The notes: generated by a model not told the origin, from the sequence alone. Positions 1 through 12,111 are shown, counted from the first letter of the stretch. The stretch: 64,000 nt of DNA from Cheiracanthium punctorium (GCA_038373885.1 JAWZYV010000091.1:1054001-1118000); one strand, 5' to 3'. A program made the numbers and translations.

Positions 1-66
1 TTTTGACTTGAACTCGCATTTGTCTCCTACGTACCCCATGAAAAACGATGATTCGGGGTTCTACTG
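1..66. mobile_element. Right end of a Tigger/pogo-like element (left part outside window)
   Basis: Read on the minus strand from position 66, the sequence begins CAGTAGAACCCCG and is flanked by TA at 67-68. This resembles the TIR plus TA target of Tc1/mariner-pogo (Tigger) elements. The other terminus would lie upstream of the window, so the element cannot be sized. The call rests on one terminus only. Confidence 0.4.
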
Positions 67-625
67 TATTAAAATAGGAAAATAAATGAATGCTTAAATA
101 TTTTTGAGACCTTATAAAAATAGGATACTTAGCAATAATTGGTTAAATAAACTTTTTAAAAATATTTTAATGGTGTAGTTCGAAAAAAACAAAACAAAAA
201 CCATGTAATTTTGGTACATAAATATAAACTAATTATGTCATACATTTCTATAATGGCTCTTTACAAGCTGTACCATACACAGTAATAAACAATAGACCTG
301 TGTCAATAGTGAAACTTTCAGAAAAAACTCTTAAGATAAAAATTTTGGAGGATATATCACTTTTTGAAAATTTTCATGTTGAAGAATTTTTTTCAAAAGT
401 TTTATAAAAGGCACTGTTTTTTAATTTATTACAGTGGGTAGTACAGCTTAGAAAGAATCATCCTGAATTTTTTTTAGCCCTTGGTGCAATTAGTTTATTT
501 TAATTTGTGTATTTAGACCACGAGGGAAATTTAAAGATTATCAAAATCCTGATAGCTGGTCAAACAATCTTTCAGAGATTGAAACACCTGAGCAAAGGAC
601 AGATGATCACTGTTATTGTTAATAA
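67..625. other. AT-rich spacer, nothing recognised
   Basis: No convincing ORF, TIR, tRNA-like or repeat structure was seen here. It consists of AT-rich homopolymer-dotted sequence. Confidence 0.5.
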
Positions 626-1180
626 TCTATACTATTAAAATCTGTGCATGTCTGTTTGTGCGCATTTGTAGTATCATCTCCTCCAAAAAGGCGGGGAGTT
701 GAGTTTTGACCAATGTGTCTACGAATTCAGAAAATTCCGAGAAACTCATTCCATTATCTTAAATTTTGAAGTATTTTAGAAGTTATTAAATCGCCAAAAA
801 CGCTAATTTTTTCACCCCACAATTGTAACCCGAAAAATAAGCATTGGGGTTGCCATGTGTGGAGATTTTCGACATGATAAAATGATTTAGATTCTAAATG
901 AATTTTTTTTTTCCGTTCAGTTTCCTTTCAAGGTTATTTTTTAATTACAATATTGCATGTATGTGAAATCAGCAGGAATGAAATGCTTTATATGCAAAAG
1001 AATAAGGATTTGGAAATTTCTGAGACTAATATTTTTATTAGAATTTGGCTAAAAATAAAATGACTCATGCCAATTTTGAGAAAGTAAGTAATAGCTGTTT
1101 GCATAGTTTTTGGCATGTCGCATTTTACTGAGAGTGTTAGGAAATTGTATTTTTAAAAACAAGTTTAGGTTTTATTAGGA
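626..1180 (+). mobile_element. Helitron 5' fragment
   Basis: Starts TCTATACTATTAAAATCTGTG directly after an A, the usual Helitron 5' end and A|T insertion context. The interior (about 930-1110) aligns by eye with the interior of the Helitron copies at 1920-2080 and 57780-57950, including the stretch around 'aggaatgaaat...aggatttggaaat'. No CTAG 3' end with hairpin is found, so it is truncated at the 3' side near 1180; the exact end is uncertain. Confidence 0.55.
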
Positions 1181-1540
1181 TACATTGGGCTTTTAATTTT
1201 CCATGCAGAAATAATAGTTATTAAGGTGGTTTTAAACAATATCTTCAGAATTTTTCACCAAATTAAGTAAATTGATTTAAGTTAGAGGAATCCAGCCAAA
1301 CTTCAGAAAATTGAAATTCTCGCATTTTGTATATCGGAGTTAAAATTACAGAAAACACTATATTAAAGAACTATATGAAGAGAACTATAGTTTATAATTA
1401 AAAAATACTTCTTTTCAAAGAGATGCCTGCTTTACTTGCCATATATGATAGATACCTTTTCCCATTTTGGTTGCTGTTAAATCAATGCCTTGAATGATCC
1501 CGTGAAAAAAATCTCAAAATGGTGTATGTTGGCACTTTGT
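1181..1540. other. Spacer, nothing recognised
   Basis: AT-rich, with no recognisable coding or repeat signal. Confidence 0.4.
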
Positions 1541-3160
1541 TTTATTTATATAGATATAGTACTTCGATCACCAAAGTGTAAAATGTCTGTCAGTTTGTCT
1601 GTGTCTCGCGTAGCTCCGTGACGCGTGATCATAGACCTACCAAATTTTGTATGGAAATTCTCCAGGACGGGTCCCGACATACCTCGAAGCAATTTTTTCG
1701 AAATTCGAATTGTTTTAAGAGATTGATAAAAACATGTTGCAAAAGGCTAATTTTTGCTCTCCACCACTTCTTAATTGTAATCCCGCAGTGGAAAAAGCGA
1801 TGATTAAGCATATCTAGGTTGCCACATTTGGCAAGTTTATTAAATGATGATTTTTTTTTTTTTTTTTTTTTTGGCTTAGATTATTTGTAAGGTTATTTTT
1901 TAATTAAAATATTGTGTACATGTGTAATCAGAGCAGGAATGAAATGTTTTATACTCTAAAGAAAAATAGGATTTGGAAATCTTCCAAGACTAAAACCTAC
2001 TACTTTTTAATTTGGCGAAAAATAAAATGGTTCATATGCATTTTGAGAAGATGTGATTCTAGCACTTCGTGCAATTTATCGTCATTTTATCATCTGATAC
2101 TTGGATTATGAATACACCTGAATAAGTTTCGAAACTTTCATTCTGTTCGAATTGTACATTTTTCTGTGCAGCTTTTCCCCATCTATTTCTAATGTATTAC
2201 ATACAGAAAAAGGATGTTAGATATGTCAATTTTAATTGTGTTTAATTACACTCATGAATAATGATATACTGGGTGGCCATAATTAAACTGCACGTGTTCA
2301 AGGGGTGCTGGAGAGAAAACTACTGGAAATATTCCAGTGAAATTTGGTATCTACACGTTTCAGAACATGCGCAAGTCAAATATGGAGAAAAAAAAATCGC
2401 TATTTTCGGCCGATAGATGGCGCTGTATCGTATTTCAATGCTCCCTGGTGGCATATACAACTTCCAAAACCTATAGACAGAGCATAATGACATTCTAAGA
2501 GGCATATAAACAATATAAAACATCATTTACAGTTTATCAAAATTCAATACAATTCGCTTCAGTAATTAAATTTTTACACTATCATGTAATTCAAAATTAA
2601 CGTAATTTAAGATAACAAATTAAACAATCCATAAAGACGCTTTGGAAAACAATTAAACCATTATTTATTCTCATTGACACTTATTGGACCTCTTCTTAAT
2701 CGTTTCATATGCCAGTATTCTTTCAGAGTAGCTGCATAACTGCAACCATTCTGATAGAATATCTTCACTAACAATGCAAGTTCCTTCTTATTCAGAGTCA
2801 TGATTGACCATAACTCAATGTCGTCTTGTTTTTATACTGTTCGATGAGCTTAAAATTTGCATATATGCTGCCGATAAGCATTACAGCACAATCTATTGGG
2901 CAAAAATGGCGATTTTTTTTTTTTTTTCATATTTTACTTGCACATGTTCTGAAACGTGTAGATACCAAATTTCACTGGAATATTCCCAGTAGATTTCTCT
3001 CCAGCACCCCTTGAACACGTGCAGTTTAATTATGGCCACCCTGTACTTTCCAACTTAATGGAATAAGGAAAGAAAATAGGGAAGACTAATGGATTATAAT
3101 ACACTTTTAATATGTAGCACTTTAGTGCATATTGAAAATTTGAAAGTGTTTCAGATTTTT
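1541..3160 (+). mobile_element. Helitron (family 1), 3'-truncated, split by a MITE
   Basis: The 5' zone (TTTATATAGATATAG, then GTCTGTGTCTCGCGTAGCTCC) matches the copy at 57421-58689 and the reverse copy at 32111-38363. The interior continues in parallel with those copies to about 3160, where it stops abruptly against the AGCACTTGAGAGTGCT palindrome of the next element. The family 3' end (GGCGGCTAG) is therefore missing. It is interrupted at 2269-3043 by a TA-flanked MITE. Short ORFs in it are not conserved proteins. Confidence 0.7.
2269..3043. mobile_element. Tc1/mariner-like MITE with ~100-bp TIRs, TA TSD
   Basis: The termini are inverted repeats of about 100 bp: left begins CTGGGTGGCCATAATTAAAC, right read in reverse begins CAGGGTGGCCATAATTAAAC. 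TA lies at 2267-2268 and 3044-3045. The flanking Helitron sequence is present without the insert at about 58150-58175 and 51030-51055, so paralogous empty sites confirm both boundaries and the TA duplication. Length is 775 bp and no transposase is seen, so it is non-autonomous. Confidence 0.88.
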
Positions 3161-3834
3161 AGCACTTGAGAGTGCTATTTCTTTCAATCGTGGGTTTTTT
3201 GTCTACGCGAGCGTGTCGAGTCACTTTTCAATTTTTGTCGATTTTAGGGATTTGGGTAGGGTTTTCTTTAGTTTTAGATTTATATTCTTTCATTTAGTGT
3301 GGTTTTAGTTGTGTATCTCCCCTTTTGGTCTCAATCGAATGAATAGTTTATGTACAGGACCGCCCAAAAGATTCTAAATACATTACGTTCTATGGGCCTA
3401 AATTCATTAAACTCTCATATCTCAAAAACTATTAGGTGTAGAATGTCGAAACTTTATATTTAGGATTGTTGTAACATCTAGCTGTCCACCTCCGTTTTCG
3501 GTTCCATTCGACTGGATAGTTTATCTACAGGACTGCCCAAAACATTCGAAATTCATTAAACTCTCATATCTCAAAAACTATTAGGCATAGAATGTTGAAA
3601 CTTTATATTTAGGATTGTTGTAACATCTAGTTGTGCACCTCCCCTTTCAGTTTCATTCGATTGGATAGTTTATCTACAGGACTGCCCAAAATATTTGAAA
3701 TACATTACTCTCTATTTGCCGAAATTCATCAAAGCGTTTTTTAGAGGTATTGGGCTATTTCAAACAACTCAGAAGTGATATATGCTGGTTAAGAGTTACA
3801 AAATGAATTTCTCCATTAAAAGAAGTGTCTTTAT
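3161..3834 (+). mobile_element. Helentron-like element (HINE), 5' part, with ~170-bp tandem units
   Basis: Begins with a perfect palindrome AGCACTTGAGAGTGCT (3161-3176). The same kind of palindrome and following sequence (GCTATTTCTTTCAA, then TTTTGTCTACGCG) opens the element at 48673. From about 3340 it carries tandem units like those of the 15289-19230 repeats, with landmarks 'atctcaaaaactattagg', 'catctagttgtgcacctcc' and 'ggatagtttatctacagga'. It is cut at 3834 by hAT-1 and resumes at 24090. Confidence 0.7.
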
Positions 3835-4059
3835 CAGGGGTGTAGCTACTGGGGGGGCGTCTTCCCCCCCCCCAATGTCTGCAAATTCTCAATTGTCAGT
3901 ATCGATAGATACATGATACAGTTCTCAAACAACTGCTTTTTCTTAAATTTCCATTATTATTGGTAATGAAAAATGGGAAACATATATGTATATGAACCCG
4001 TAAGCACACGCACAGGTTTAATCTATAACCCAGTCACACTTGTTCTTTGAAAAGGGGAG

Positions 4060-4383
4060 ACATTTCTTAGAACAATTCCGGCCCGCCTTGGACCTTTCAA
4101 GGGCAAGATCAAGAAGGGGAGCTTCAAGGAATCTTGTTTCTTTCTTATCACCCCTTGAGCGTAGTCCCGTACGTGTAACCAATACTGTACCATTGGTTAC
4201 CCAACTGTAACCAATACAAACTACAATCGTTTGCCATCGGAACTGCAGTGTGCAAGCTCACCAGTTGAAGGTCCTTTCCTGCCTACAATACGTACGACTG
4301 CTGAAGATGCAACTGTAACTAATACAAACTGCAATCCTTTGCCATCGGATCTGCAGTGTGCAAACCCACCAGTTGAAGTCTTC
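4060..4383 (+). pseudogene. N-terminal region of the hAT-1 transposase (broken)
   Basis: A 4231-4383 reading frame contains two near-repeats: PSELQCASSPVEG...RTTAED and PSDLQCANPPVE. A third partial version follows at 9471 after the hAT-2 insertion, where the frame reads on as ...STLTISRTAEER. This continuity suggests hAT-2 landed in the N-terminal coding region of an older transposase. The short internal repeats resemble low-complexity N-termini of TTF-type hAT transposases, but no fold can be assigned. Stops upstream of 4231 show it is decayed. Confidence 0.5.
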
Positions 4384-5879
4384 CAAGGCCTGATTACTGA
4401 AAAGGCTCGGGAAGCTTGAGCTTCCCCTCAGAATTTGAAGGGGGCCCGAAAATGACTGAAAAACTGTGATTAAAATTCAAAATTTTGTTTTTAAATGATC
4501 TTTTTAAGTTATTGTAAACATTTTTAATGAAGAGAAGTGGTGCTTTTCAGAAGTCTTGATACTTCATGTCGCAAAATTTCTAAATTGGCTGTTTGCAATG
4601 TCTTTGCCTGGGACATCTGCTGCAGTTGACAGTTTTTTTCGATTATGGGGATTATTTGGCCGGCAGAAAGGGGAAGAGTTTTAATATGTAATATTAAACA
4701 TCTTCTAAATGTCAAAATTAATTCTCAACTTCTGTGTTGTGATTTTTATGATGTCATCAAAACAAAGATTTCCTGAAAGAGCCATGTCTAATGAGAAATA
4801 GGACTAAATTAATAAAGTTTATTGTTGCATTAAGCAGGGATGTTAATTCTGCGCCGAGCTGCTCTGAAACGCAAATCTTGCGCCGAACTGCGCTTTTAGC
4901 CGATTTTTGCGCCGAATCCGTCATTTTGACTCTTTGTTAATTTTTTTGCCACTCTTGCAAACTTTGTTTTTCTTATCTGCATTTATTGTAAGTGTTGACT
5001 CTAGATTGATTTTGCAAGGCGCAGCGCCCGGTGGCCCTTTTATCGTCTTTTTAGTGCCCGGCGGCCCTATTTCTCATCTTTATTCAAAAAATTATGATTT
5101 CAAATAATCCGAAGCCCTCCTGCTTTTACATTTTTATTATTATTAGTCAGCAATCACTACTTTTTATTTCTTACATACCATTTGCGGCTAATCACGAAAA
5201 TACGTTAATTAAAACGGCTCCTTCACAGAAATACGATTGAGTACAATAACTCTATCATAAAAATAGGTTCGATTGAAAGCGGCCCTTTCACAAAAACCGT
5301 CTATAAAATCGGATCTTTCCCACAAATGCCTTTTTTAAATATTCTATTCTTTCAGATCGAAATACTGTTACTGCCTTTTTCATTGCATTTGCGCGAGCCG
5401 AGTATCCCAAAAAGGGGCCTCTCTAGTATGTTTTGTTTTTGCTGACTCAATGAGAAGCCCGATCGGCCCGGCAGAACTACCTGGGCATTTTACTTAGGAG
5501 TTGGCGGAAGAAAATACGGTTGGGAAAATCAAAATTTTCTTAAGTTATCTAAAAATTTGCAATTCCATCTGTCAATCCTCAAATATTGGTAGGTACGTTT
5601 GATCAATAAGTAGTTGCTAATTATCAAACAATCATTATTCCAGAGTTCGTCGCCAGCTGTATATAGTTATTGCTCTTTATGTTTTTAATAGTTTTGCGAC
5701 TAGCAAGTTTTTTTTTTTTTTAATTTCCCTCTAAAAGATTTCCTCTTTTTAATCGGCTTACAGCTATTTACTAATCATACATAATTAAGGATGATACAGA
5801 AAGTATGCCATAACAAAACGATGTTTTGCTATTCGAAAATTTTGCGTGATTTGCTTTTTTGCTATGGCAAGCCTAGACA

Positions 5880-6160
5880 AGGGATATCTCCTAAGGGGGG
5901 TGCCTTGGTTGGATGACTTTTTAAAGAGTTCTAACGTGTATTGACGTTACATTTGATGAAACCGACAAAAACTCCAGACCGACAGCGCGGCCGCACTTCA
6001 ACGCTTCCGGCGTCTACTATGTTCAGTGGCTTTATCCACTCAAATCGATCTAAAAAATGTGCGATTTGCGACGTTTTGCGAATAAAGCAATTGAAAAACA
6101 TACTTTTGCCAAAAAAGGAGCATAATAATGATCTTTTGCTTTAGCAGTTTAGCGGTAGGG
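5880..6160 (-). mobile_element. SINE (shared-core family), degraded
   Basis: On the minus strand the body reads 'ggagtttttgtcggtttcatcaaatgtaacgtcaatacacgttagaactctttaaaaagtc', then 'ccaaggcacccccctt'. It aligns with the better-preserved SINEs at 11506-11742 and 46200-46441. The tRNA-like head is badly worn. Confidence 0.55.
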
Positions 6161-6640
6161 TTATTGGCGCCCGGAGCGGTCCTTCAGTTTGCTGCCCCAT
6201 TCATTCTAAGTTTCAGCATTCTGGCCCCATTTCGGTCTTATAGTTTTCCACCATACTATTATTAAGTGTCCTGCCGGCCATCATCCTTTTTTTTTATCTT
6301 GCCACCCGGGCGCCCCCCCTCTTATTACGCCACAGTTTTAATTATATAAAATTAGAATAAGTGCAGAGTATATCAGACTATTGACAAGATTTGGTATTCT
6401 AAATATCCTTATTATATATTTTCTGTTTTTTTTTTTAAATTCTCAACATTTTAATGAATGAAGAAAAAATATTAAAAGCAAAAGATAACTAGTTCTGGGA
6501 AAGGATATCTTAAGAAAGCAAACTGTGTCATCAGTTAACAGATAGGTTATTCATAAAACAAACTGTCATCAATTTAAGCTTATTTTCAGTTTTTAAAAAC
6601 TTAAAAAAAAATTGAAATAATTCTGGAAGGTTTTTTAATA

Positions 6641-7785
6641 CAGTAGAAGATCGATATACCGCAATTCTATAAACTGCAATTCTCCATAAACCGCATTAAC
6701 ACTGCGGATGTAAACAGAGAAAATCACAATTAAGAAATTTCTACAATCTGCTTTTTTTTTTTTTTTTATTGCTTTCCTAGGGAATTAATTTTGAGACATT
6801 AGATAAATCCCACAACAGGCTAAGCTTAAAATAAACAATTATTCTCCCATGCATGCATTATGCATTATCAGCATAACAGCTGGCCGGCCGGGTGGAAGAG
6901 GAAGGAATGTTTACTTTAATAAAACCACGAACCTCTCCCTTTTTCCCTCCACTACCGAACCACTCTCTTTCTCCCTCCTCTACCATTGACTTCCCAAACA
7001 GACGTTTATTTATTTAGTTATATTTCTCTTTGTAAATTGATTTGTTTTATATTGAATCGTATGCCCTTAATTGGCTTCCTAAATCATACGCTCAATGGAA
7101 CACTATTTTAAAACTGAATTTTGAACTGGATTTAAGCCATCTTTAGTTGAAATGAAAACTGCTGAACTAATGCATTGTGCACAAAATGGAAAATACTCAG
7201 TTTGCAAACCTGCGTGAAGAAAACATTTTGAATATTTGGTAATGGATGATAAGTCACAAATTGTTAATTATTTGACCAGTGCTGAAATAATTTCCTCTGT
7301 TTCAAAAAAAGAGGAAAACAATTCTGAAACAGAATCAAATGCTGGAGAGAAAGTTGAAAAACTTTCAGAATCTGAAGAAATTTCCATAAGAGATCAATAT
7401 TTTAAATTCCTAGAAACACAAGACTGTGTAACCAAAGTAAAATTATTACCTGTTCAAAGGCTGCAAGAAAAGTTATTTGTTGAGAGATTGCAAATTCTAA
7501 AACAAATCAAAATTAATATATTGTTTAACAAATAAACTTTAATGCTTTTGGTAATTTCAATTTATTTATTTTTTCTGTAAATAAATAAATTCCATTTTTT
7601 TTGTTTTTTAAAGTAGTATTTGTATTTAAAAAAAGTTTTAAGCATTATATTTATGTGTTCTAGCTATATTTTAATATGTTTACTAGGGAAGTTTAATGAT
7701 ATAAGTGAATGATCCATATAACGCAAAATTCTATATAATGCAAAACCTTGCGTTTCGAGGTTTGCATTATAAAGATCTTCTACTG
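6641..7785 (+). mobile_element. pogo/Tigger-like element, internally deleted, TA TSD
   Basis: TIRs CAGTAGAAGATC at both ends, with TA at 6639-6640 and 7786-7787. At 1145 bp it is shorter than a full pogo element. The ORF at 7236-7535 plus its upstream frame looks like the acidic C-terminal tail of a Tigger/jerky transposase: a DD-containing start, then a Ser/Glu-rich linker, then a Leu/Gln/Lys-rich helix near the stop. The CENP-B DNA-binding and DDE parts are absent, so it is a deletion derivative. Confidence 0.75.
7236..7535 (+). pseudogene. Transposase C-terminal remnant (pogo/Tigger-like)
   Basis: A 99-residue open frame without catalytic motifs. Residues 25-50 are acidic and serine-rich; residues 55-95 look helical and are rich in Leu, Gln, Lys and Val. 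Its place just inside the right TIR of a pogo-like element fits the C-terminal tail of that transposase class. The open frame probably starts upstream of the Met at 7236. Family assignment relies mainly on the TIR/TA context, not on the protein. Confidence 0.45.
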
Positions 7786-8860
7786 TATATAATTTGTTTG
7801 AGTGCTTCTGGCAAAAGGATGTTAATTATTTTTTTTTATTTTAATTATTTTAAGCTGATTAAAAACATTTGATAGTTAAAATGTTAATGCTTTTTTCATT
7901 TTCAAAAGATTAAAGCAAGGTTTAAGAAAGAAAATTTTTAAAGAGACTTTTTTAAGTATGTTACAAAAAATTAAAAATAAAGCTTTATGAAAAATAAATT
8001 ATTTAAAATATGTTAAAATGTATTCCATACCTTCTGAATTCAATTTTCCCAATTTCTATAGTTATCAATTGATGGATGAGTTGAATTGTTTGATGCAATT
8101 CCAAATAATGTCTAATAGTAATAAAGGAAATATTCAGTAACTTTAAAATTCTTTACTTGGTAATCATTCAATAATTATAGCGAACAAAAGAATTTAAATA
8201 AAATTTGAGTTATATTATTAAATTTTGTACATCCTGCACTGCAGAAATTTTATTATTTTTATTACATGCTAAACACATCTATCCTAATCCACTTACACTG
8301 ACAGTCCTTTTCTGTTTAAAAGTTTGTACCAATATAGGTGAAATATCATATATGAATGCGATCCAGTAATTGTGGTCCAGTAGTGATAGTGTGATAAAAT
8401 TGAGGAACAAAAATTAACAGTCCCTCTGCCTTGCCCTAATGCCTAACAAATCATGCCTAGCTAAAAATTTCTGAAACCTTCCTCAATAAATGTACTATTC
8501 TTATAAATAATAAACATCTACATCACGTAATTTTGAGGGGGAAAAAAATTAAGCAGAAAATTCAAAATTACTTAGATTAAAACTTCTTTTTCTTTTAATC
8601 AAAAACTTATAGTTATGTACAGATTTAATTCACATATTTATGTCATGTTTATAGCAAAATATTATCAACAAATCATTTTTCCTATTTCGCTTACTTCTAC
8701 AGGATTTTTCTCCAAAAGAAGGGGGGGGGGGAACTAAAGACAAACTGGAAAAAATCTAACTATGCATTGTAAGTCAGAACACATATTACAACTCTACAAG
8801 TTAAATTTTTGGGGATCAGATAGTTTCAAACCACTTTCTAGATATGTTATCTACCTGTAC
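7786..8860. other. hAT-3 interior, no gene seen
   Basis: AT-rich sequence between the pogo-like element and the right subterminal zone of hAT-3. No ORF with recognisable motifs. Confidence 0.4.
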
Positions 8861-9470
8861 ATTCTCGTGGAACCCCAAAGTGCCCTTTTTGAGAACAAGG
8901 GTGCCCTTTTTGAAATTTCCTCCAAGGCGGCCTTTTTTTCTAGAGTCAACACAGTAAAGAAATCTTCAATTTTATGCTCCAAAATCATGTTAATTCTGAT
9001 CCCAAATCTTAGTTTTCCTCGCGGAAGCTAAATTTTTTGTGCTCCCAAATGGAATTTTTCTGCTCCCAAATAGAATTTTTCTGCTCACAAATGGAATTTT
9101 TCTGCTCCCGAGGTGCTCCCAAATGAATTTTTTTCTGCTCCCGGGGTGCTCCCAAACAGAATGTTTGGGTTAACACCCCTGCATTAAGGTAAAGTTTTTA
9201 GTTATTTGTTTATGTTTAAAGTAATTTCAAAAATACTGTAAAATCTTGTTACAATGAACTAAACTATTATGAAGATTAATGAATAATCAAAGAATGAATT
9301 TATCAAAGGAAATGATTAGAACTAATTAAATCAATGAAATTTCTTTTTTATGAATAAAATATTTTTATGAAAAAAAATCATTAAAACTTTACTTTTCCCA
9401 AACAAAAAGGGGATGAGGGGCCCGAAATGAGACTGAGCTTCCCCTCACTTCAGAGGCTAATCGGGCCCTG

Positions 9471-10576
9471 GTCTCTTCCACGCTTACTATATCTAGGACT
9501 GCTGAAGAGAGGTTGAATTTGGGGATTTTAAAAATCAAGCGACAGAAAATAACACCGAAGCCTCCCCTTCAAACAAAATGTCTAATCATCTAGATGACCA
9601 ATTCGGCACTGAATATGACCATGATTTCTTGAAGGCATTCATATTAGTGTATTGAAATGTACTGGACAGTTCAATCATTTAGTCGATTGCAAACCGATTA
9701 TTGAAAAATTAACTCAATCTGTCGAATTAAGTATTCTCCCATCCCTTATGAAGATCATAGATGTAGTTGCCAAAGCAAAAGAAAGTTGTTCGTCGGTGTT
9801 AAATATCTGTGCTAAGATAGTGAAAGTAATTGAGCAGAAGCGTGGAGATGTTAGCGTTATGGAAAGTGGGAGCGATTGCATAGTTGAGCATGACCCAGGT
9901 AAAAGGTCTAAAATACTGTCAGATAATCAAAGACATTATCTGATCAGTTTAGGTCAGTATCAGCCAAAACTTGGTACATATCCGATAAACTACTCCGTTC
10001 CGCAGGATTGGCAGCGACGTTTCAACAGGGCTTGGTATAAAGAATATCCGTTTTTGGAATATGGCACAGAACTCAACGCTGCTTTTTGTTTTGTCTGTTG
10101 CCTGTTTCATGAAGGTCTTGGCAGAGAAAAAACCCGAAATGCTTGGGTTGAGAGCGGTGTAAACAAATGGCACAAAATGGAGAGTGTAGGAAAAGGAAAG
10201 GACGGAAAACTATCTCAACATTTCTCTTCCAACTCCCACCGAATTGCTCTTTCAGATTCTTGTCAGTTCATGATGATATATAATCACGTCGATGTGCTAC
10301 TCAACACGAGCAAGCGCAAGCAGATAATTCTGGAAGAACAGCTCTTACTTTTAATACTGAAGTTGTAAAGATTTTGATGGACATTACGCGGACACTGAGC
10401 AGACAAGGTCTGGCATAAAGGGGAAGTAACAGAGATGAAAATGGAAACTTTTAACAAATTGTCAAATTAATCTCCATAATTCAGTACTAAGGAAATGGCT
10501 TGAGGACATACATTTCAGGTCATACCACACAATCTATTTTTCCTCTTCATCCCAAAACAAGAGGATTGATGTTTTA
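9471..10576 (+). pseudogene. hAT-1 transposase: TTF-type zinc-finger region
   Basis: The frame at 9652-10368 has the features of the TTF zinc-finger segment of ZMYM1-like hAT transposases: a tryptophan-rich stretch (PQDWQRRFNRAWYKEYPFLEY), then AFCFVCCLF, then GVNKWHKM and SQHFSSNSHR with Cys and His ligands. A frameshift near 10350 moves coding to another frame (FNTEVVKILMDITRTLSRQG...), and a TAA follows near 10416. The frame reopens at 10577. The protein would bind element ends and catalyse cut-and-paste transposition; as it stands the gene is broken. No intron signals are needed to explain the gaps. Confidence 0.75.
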
Positions 10577-11505
10577 GTGATGGCAGTGTATAAAAAGATA
10601 ATTAGCGATATTCAAGAAGCCCAATTTTATGGAATTATGACAGATACCACACCAGATGCTTCTCACCAGGATAGATTAGCTGTTGGAGTGAGGTATGTTG
10701 ACCAAGATGGAAAAACTCAGGAGCGACATCTTGAAGTTGCAGAAGCAGTCGATAAAACCGGTCTCGGCCTTGCAAATGAGATAGCGCACATCCTTACAGA
10801 AAAGGTAACTTTCCAGTCTTACGATTTTGCAAGGAGCATGTCAGGAGAATTCAAAGGCACCCAGCAGAAATTTTCAGGAATCATGGGTCGAATTGTGCCA
10901 TTTATTCCTTGTCAAGCTCACAGACTCAACACGCTCGTCAAACATAGCTGTAATGCTAGTGATATTATAGCTGATGTTTTCTCGGTACTGGAAGAAATTT
11001 ATGTATTTTTTAAAGCAAGTACAAAAAGAAACAAGCCATTAGTAGACGAGCTGAAAAAAATAGAAAATACTCTTTTACTGCAAAATCTTTCTCAGACGAG
11101 ATGGACTGCTCGAGCAAAGTCATTGAAAGCGATTTACACTTCATATGAATGTATCCTACAAGTTTTGAAAGAAATAGTTGATTCATCTACTTTTGATAGC
11201 AAAACAAGGAATAAGGCACGAGGTCTAAGAAATAAAATGTTGTCGTTTGACTTCATTGCTTCACTCATGTTTCTCAAGAACATTCTCTACAAGTGCAAAT
11301 TACTTACTGAAAAGCTTGAGTCGAAGGATCTGAACATAATTGACGCTACGAAAATAATAAAGGCATGCATCAAATCACTGGAGATAAATAACAGTGATGA
11401 TGAAAACATGAATAGAGAAATACAAAGTGCAATTATTTTTTCAACTAAACACGGTATAGATCTGTTAAATGAATTTACCATGCAGCATCGACAAAGATTG
11501 GCGGC
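10577..11505 (+). pseudogene. hAT-1 transposase core (DUF4371/RNase H-like)
   Basis: An open frame of about 310 residues with recognisable hAT landmarks in order: FYGIMTDTTPD (first catalytic Asp region), SYDFARSMSGEFKGTQ (the usual YDGASNMSGxxxG motif, with Gly/Asn replaced), CQAHRLNTLVKHSC (the C-x-x-H block), and LSQTRWTAR (the RW motif opening the insertion domain). The catalytic Asp in SYDF is kept. The frame is cut at 11505 by a SINE and resumes at 11757. The C-terminal dimerisation region appears only at 23340-23693. Frameshifts upstream make it inactive. Confidence 0.85.
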
Positions 11506-11742
11506 TGGTTGGTTGTGTGTGATTATGGCAACGCTACACTAGGGCTATCTGCCAAGGGGGGGTGCCTTGGCAGGAGGACTTTCTAAGGGGTTCTAATGCG
11601 TATTCACGTTACATCTGGAGAAAACCTACCAAAACTCCAGTATGTTAGATCGACAGCCGCGCGAAGGGACCCGAACCCGGGACCTTCACACTTCGGCCAT
11701 CTACCATTTTCAGTGGCATAACCACTGTGCCATGGTGAGGCC
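11506..11742 (-). mobile_element. tRNA-derived SINE in the transposase, 14-bp TSD
   Basis: Flanked by CAAAGATTGGCGGC at 11492-11505 and 11743-11756. On the minus strand it begins GGCCTCACCATGGCACAGTGG, has an A-box-like TGGCACAGTGGTTA and a B-box-like GGGTTCGGGTCC. The core 'ggagttttggtaggttttctccag...cattagaaccccttagaaagtcctcctgcc' follows, ending 'aatcacacacaaccaacc'. It interrupts the hAT-1 transposase exactly; coding resumes after the second TSD copy. Confidence 0.9.
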
Positions 11743-12111
11743 CAAAGATTGGCGGCAAAGAAATTGGACGACAATCGAGACAATCTCTTTACTCCTGAAT
11801 TTATGGCTTTCTATCGCATGGAGTTTAAGAAGGTACTGGATACTCTTACGGTAATGATGGCTGATAATCTCAATTCTTGCATCAGCATAATCACGCCGTA
11901 GTATGAGATAATGAATCCTCCCATAACCAGAGAGAACTTAACCATAGATCTAATTAAGAAAGCTGCAGATTTCTTTCCAAAAGCTCAGGCAATTATTGAC
12001 ATGGAAGCTTTAAGGCGACATACGCTGGCAGAAAACGAAACTGAGACTTCCCATGTTAACCTACGGGAAGTGTATTTTCTCGTCCTACGTCTACAATTTT
12101 TGTTATTTTGA
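11743..12111 (+). pseudogene. hAT-1 transposase, continuation after the SINE
   Basis: Just after the SINE the frame reads AAKKLDDNRDNLFTPEFMAF, then a helical stretch, a stop near 11899, and a second open stretch (11911-12111) with MNPPITRENLTIDLIKKAAD and ETSHVNLREVY. This is the helical insertion-domain region before the hAT C-terminal domain. The similarity ends near 12080 and the domain expected next is found about 11 kb away at 23340. Confidence 0.65.

Larger units (their letters stand above)
4835..9180. mobile_element. hAT-3: hAT-like element nested in hAT-2, TSD GCATTAAG
   Basis: Left end CAGGGATGTTAA and right end, reversed, AGGGGTGTTAA, with GCATTAAG at 4827-4834 and 9181-9188. The subterminal zones carry short repeats: TGCGCCGAA-type motifs at 4850-4920 and TGCTCCCAAAT-type motifs at 9040-9170. 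These resemble repeated transposase-binding sites. It holds a SINE (about 5880-6160) and a pogo-like element (6641-7785). No hAT transposase is seen, so it was presumably mobilised in trans. The first terminal base is ambiguous by one because G is shared with the TSD. Confidence 0.72.
4384..9470. mobile_element. hAT-2: hAT-like element inserted in hAT-1 transposase
   Basis: Termini are CAAGGCCTGATTA (left) and, in reverse, CAGGGCCCGATTA (right). Both are followed by related subterminal sequence containing GGGAAGCT and GGGGCCCGA. The TSD is imperfect: AAGTCTTC on the left against GTCTCTTC on the right, as if one copy had mutated. Using the right-hand version keeps the surrounding transposase frame open, which supports the boundary. 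It contains hAT-3 at 4835-9180. No transposase of its own is recognised. Confidence 0.65.
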
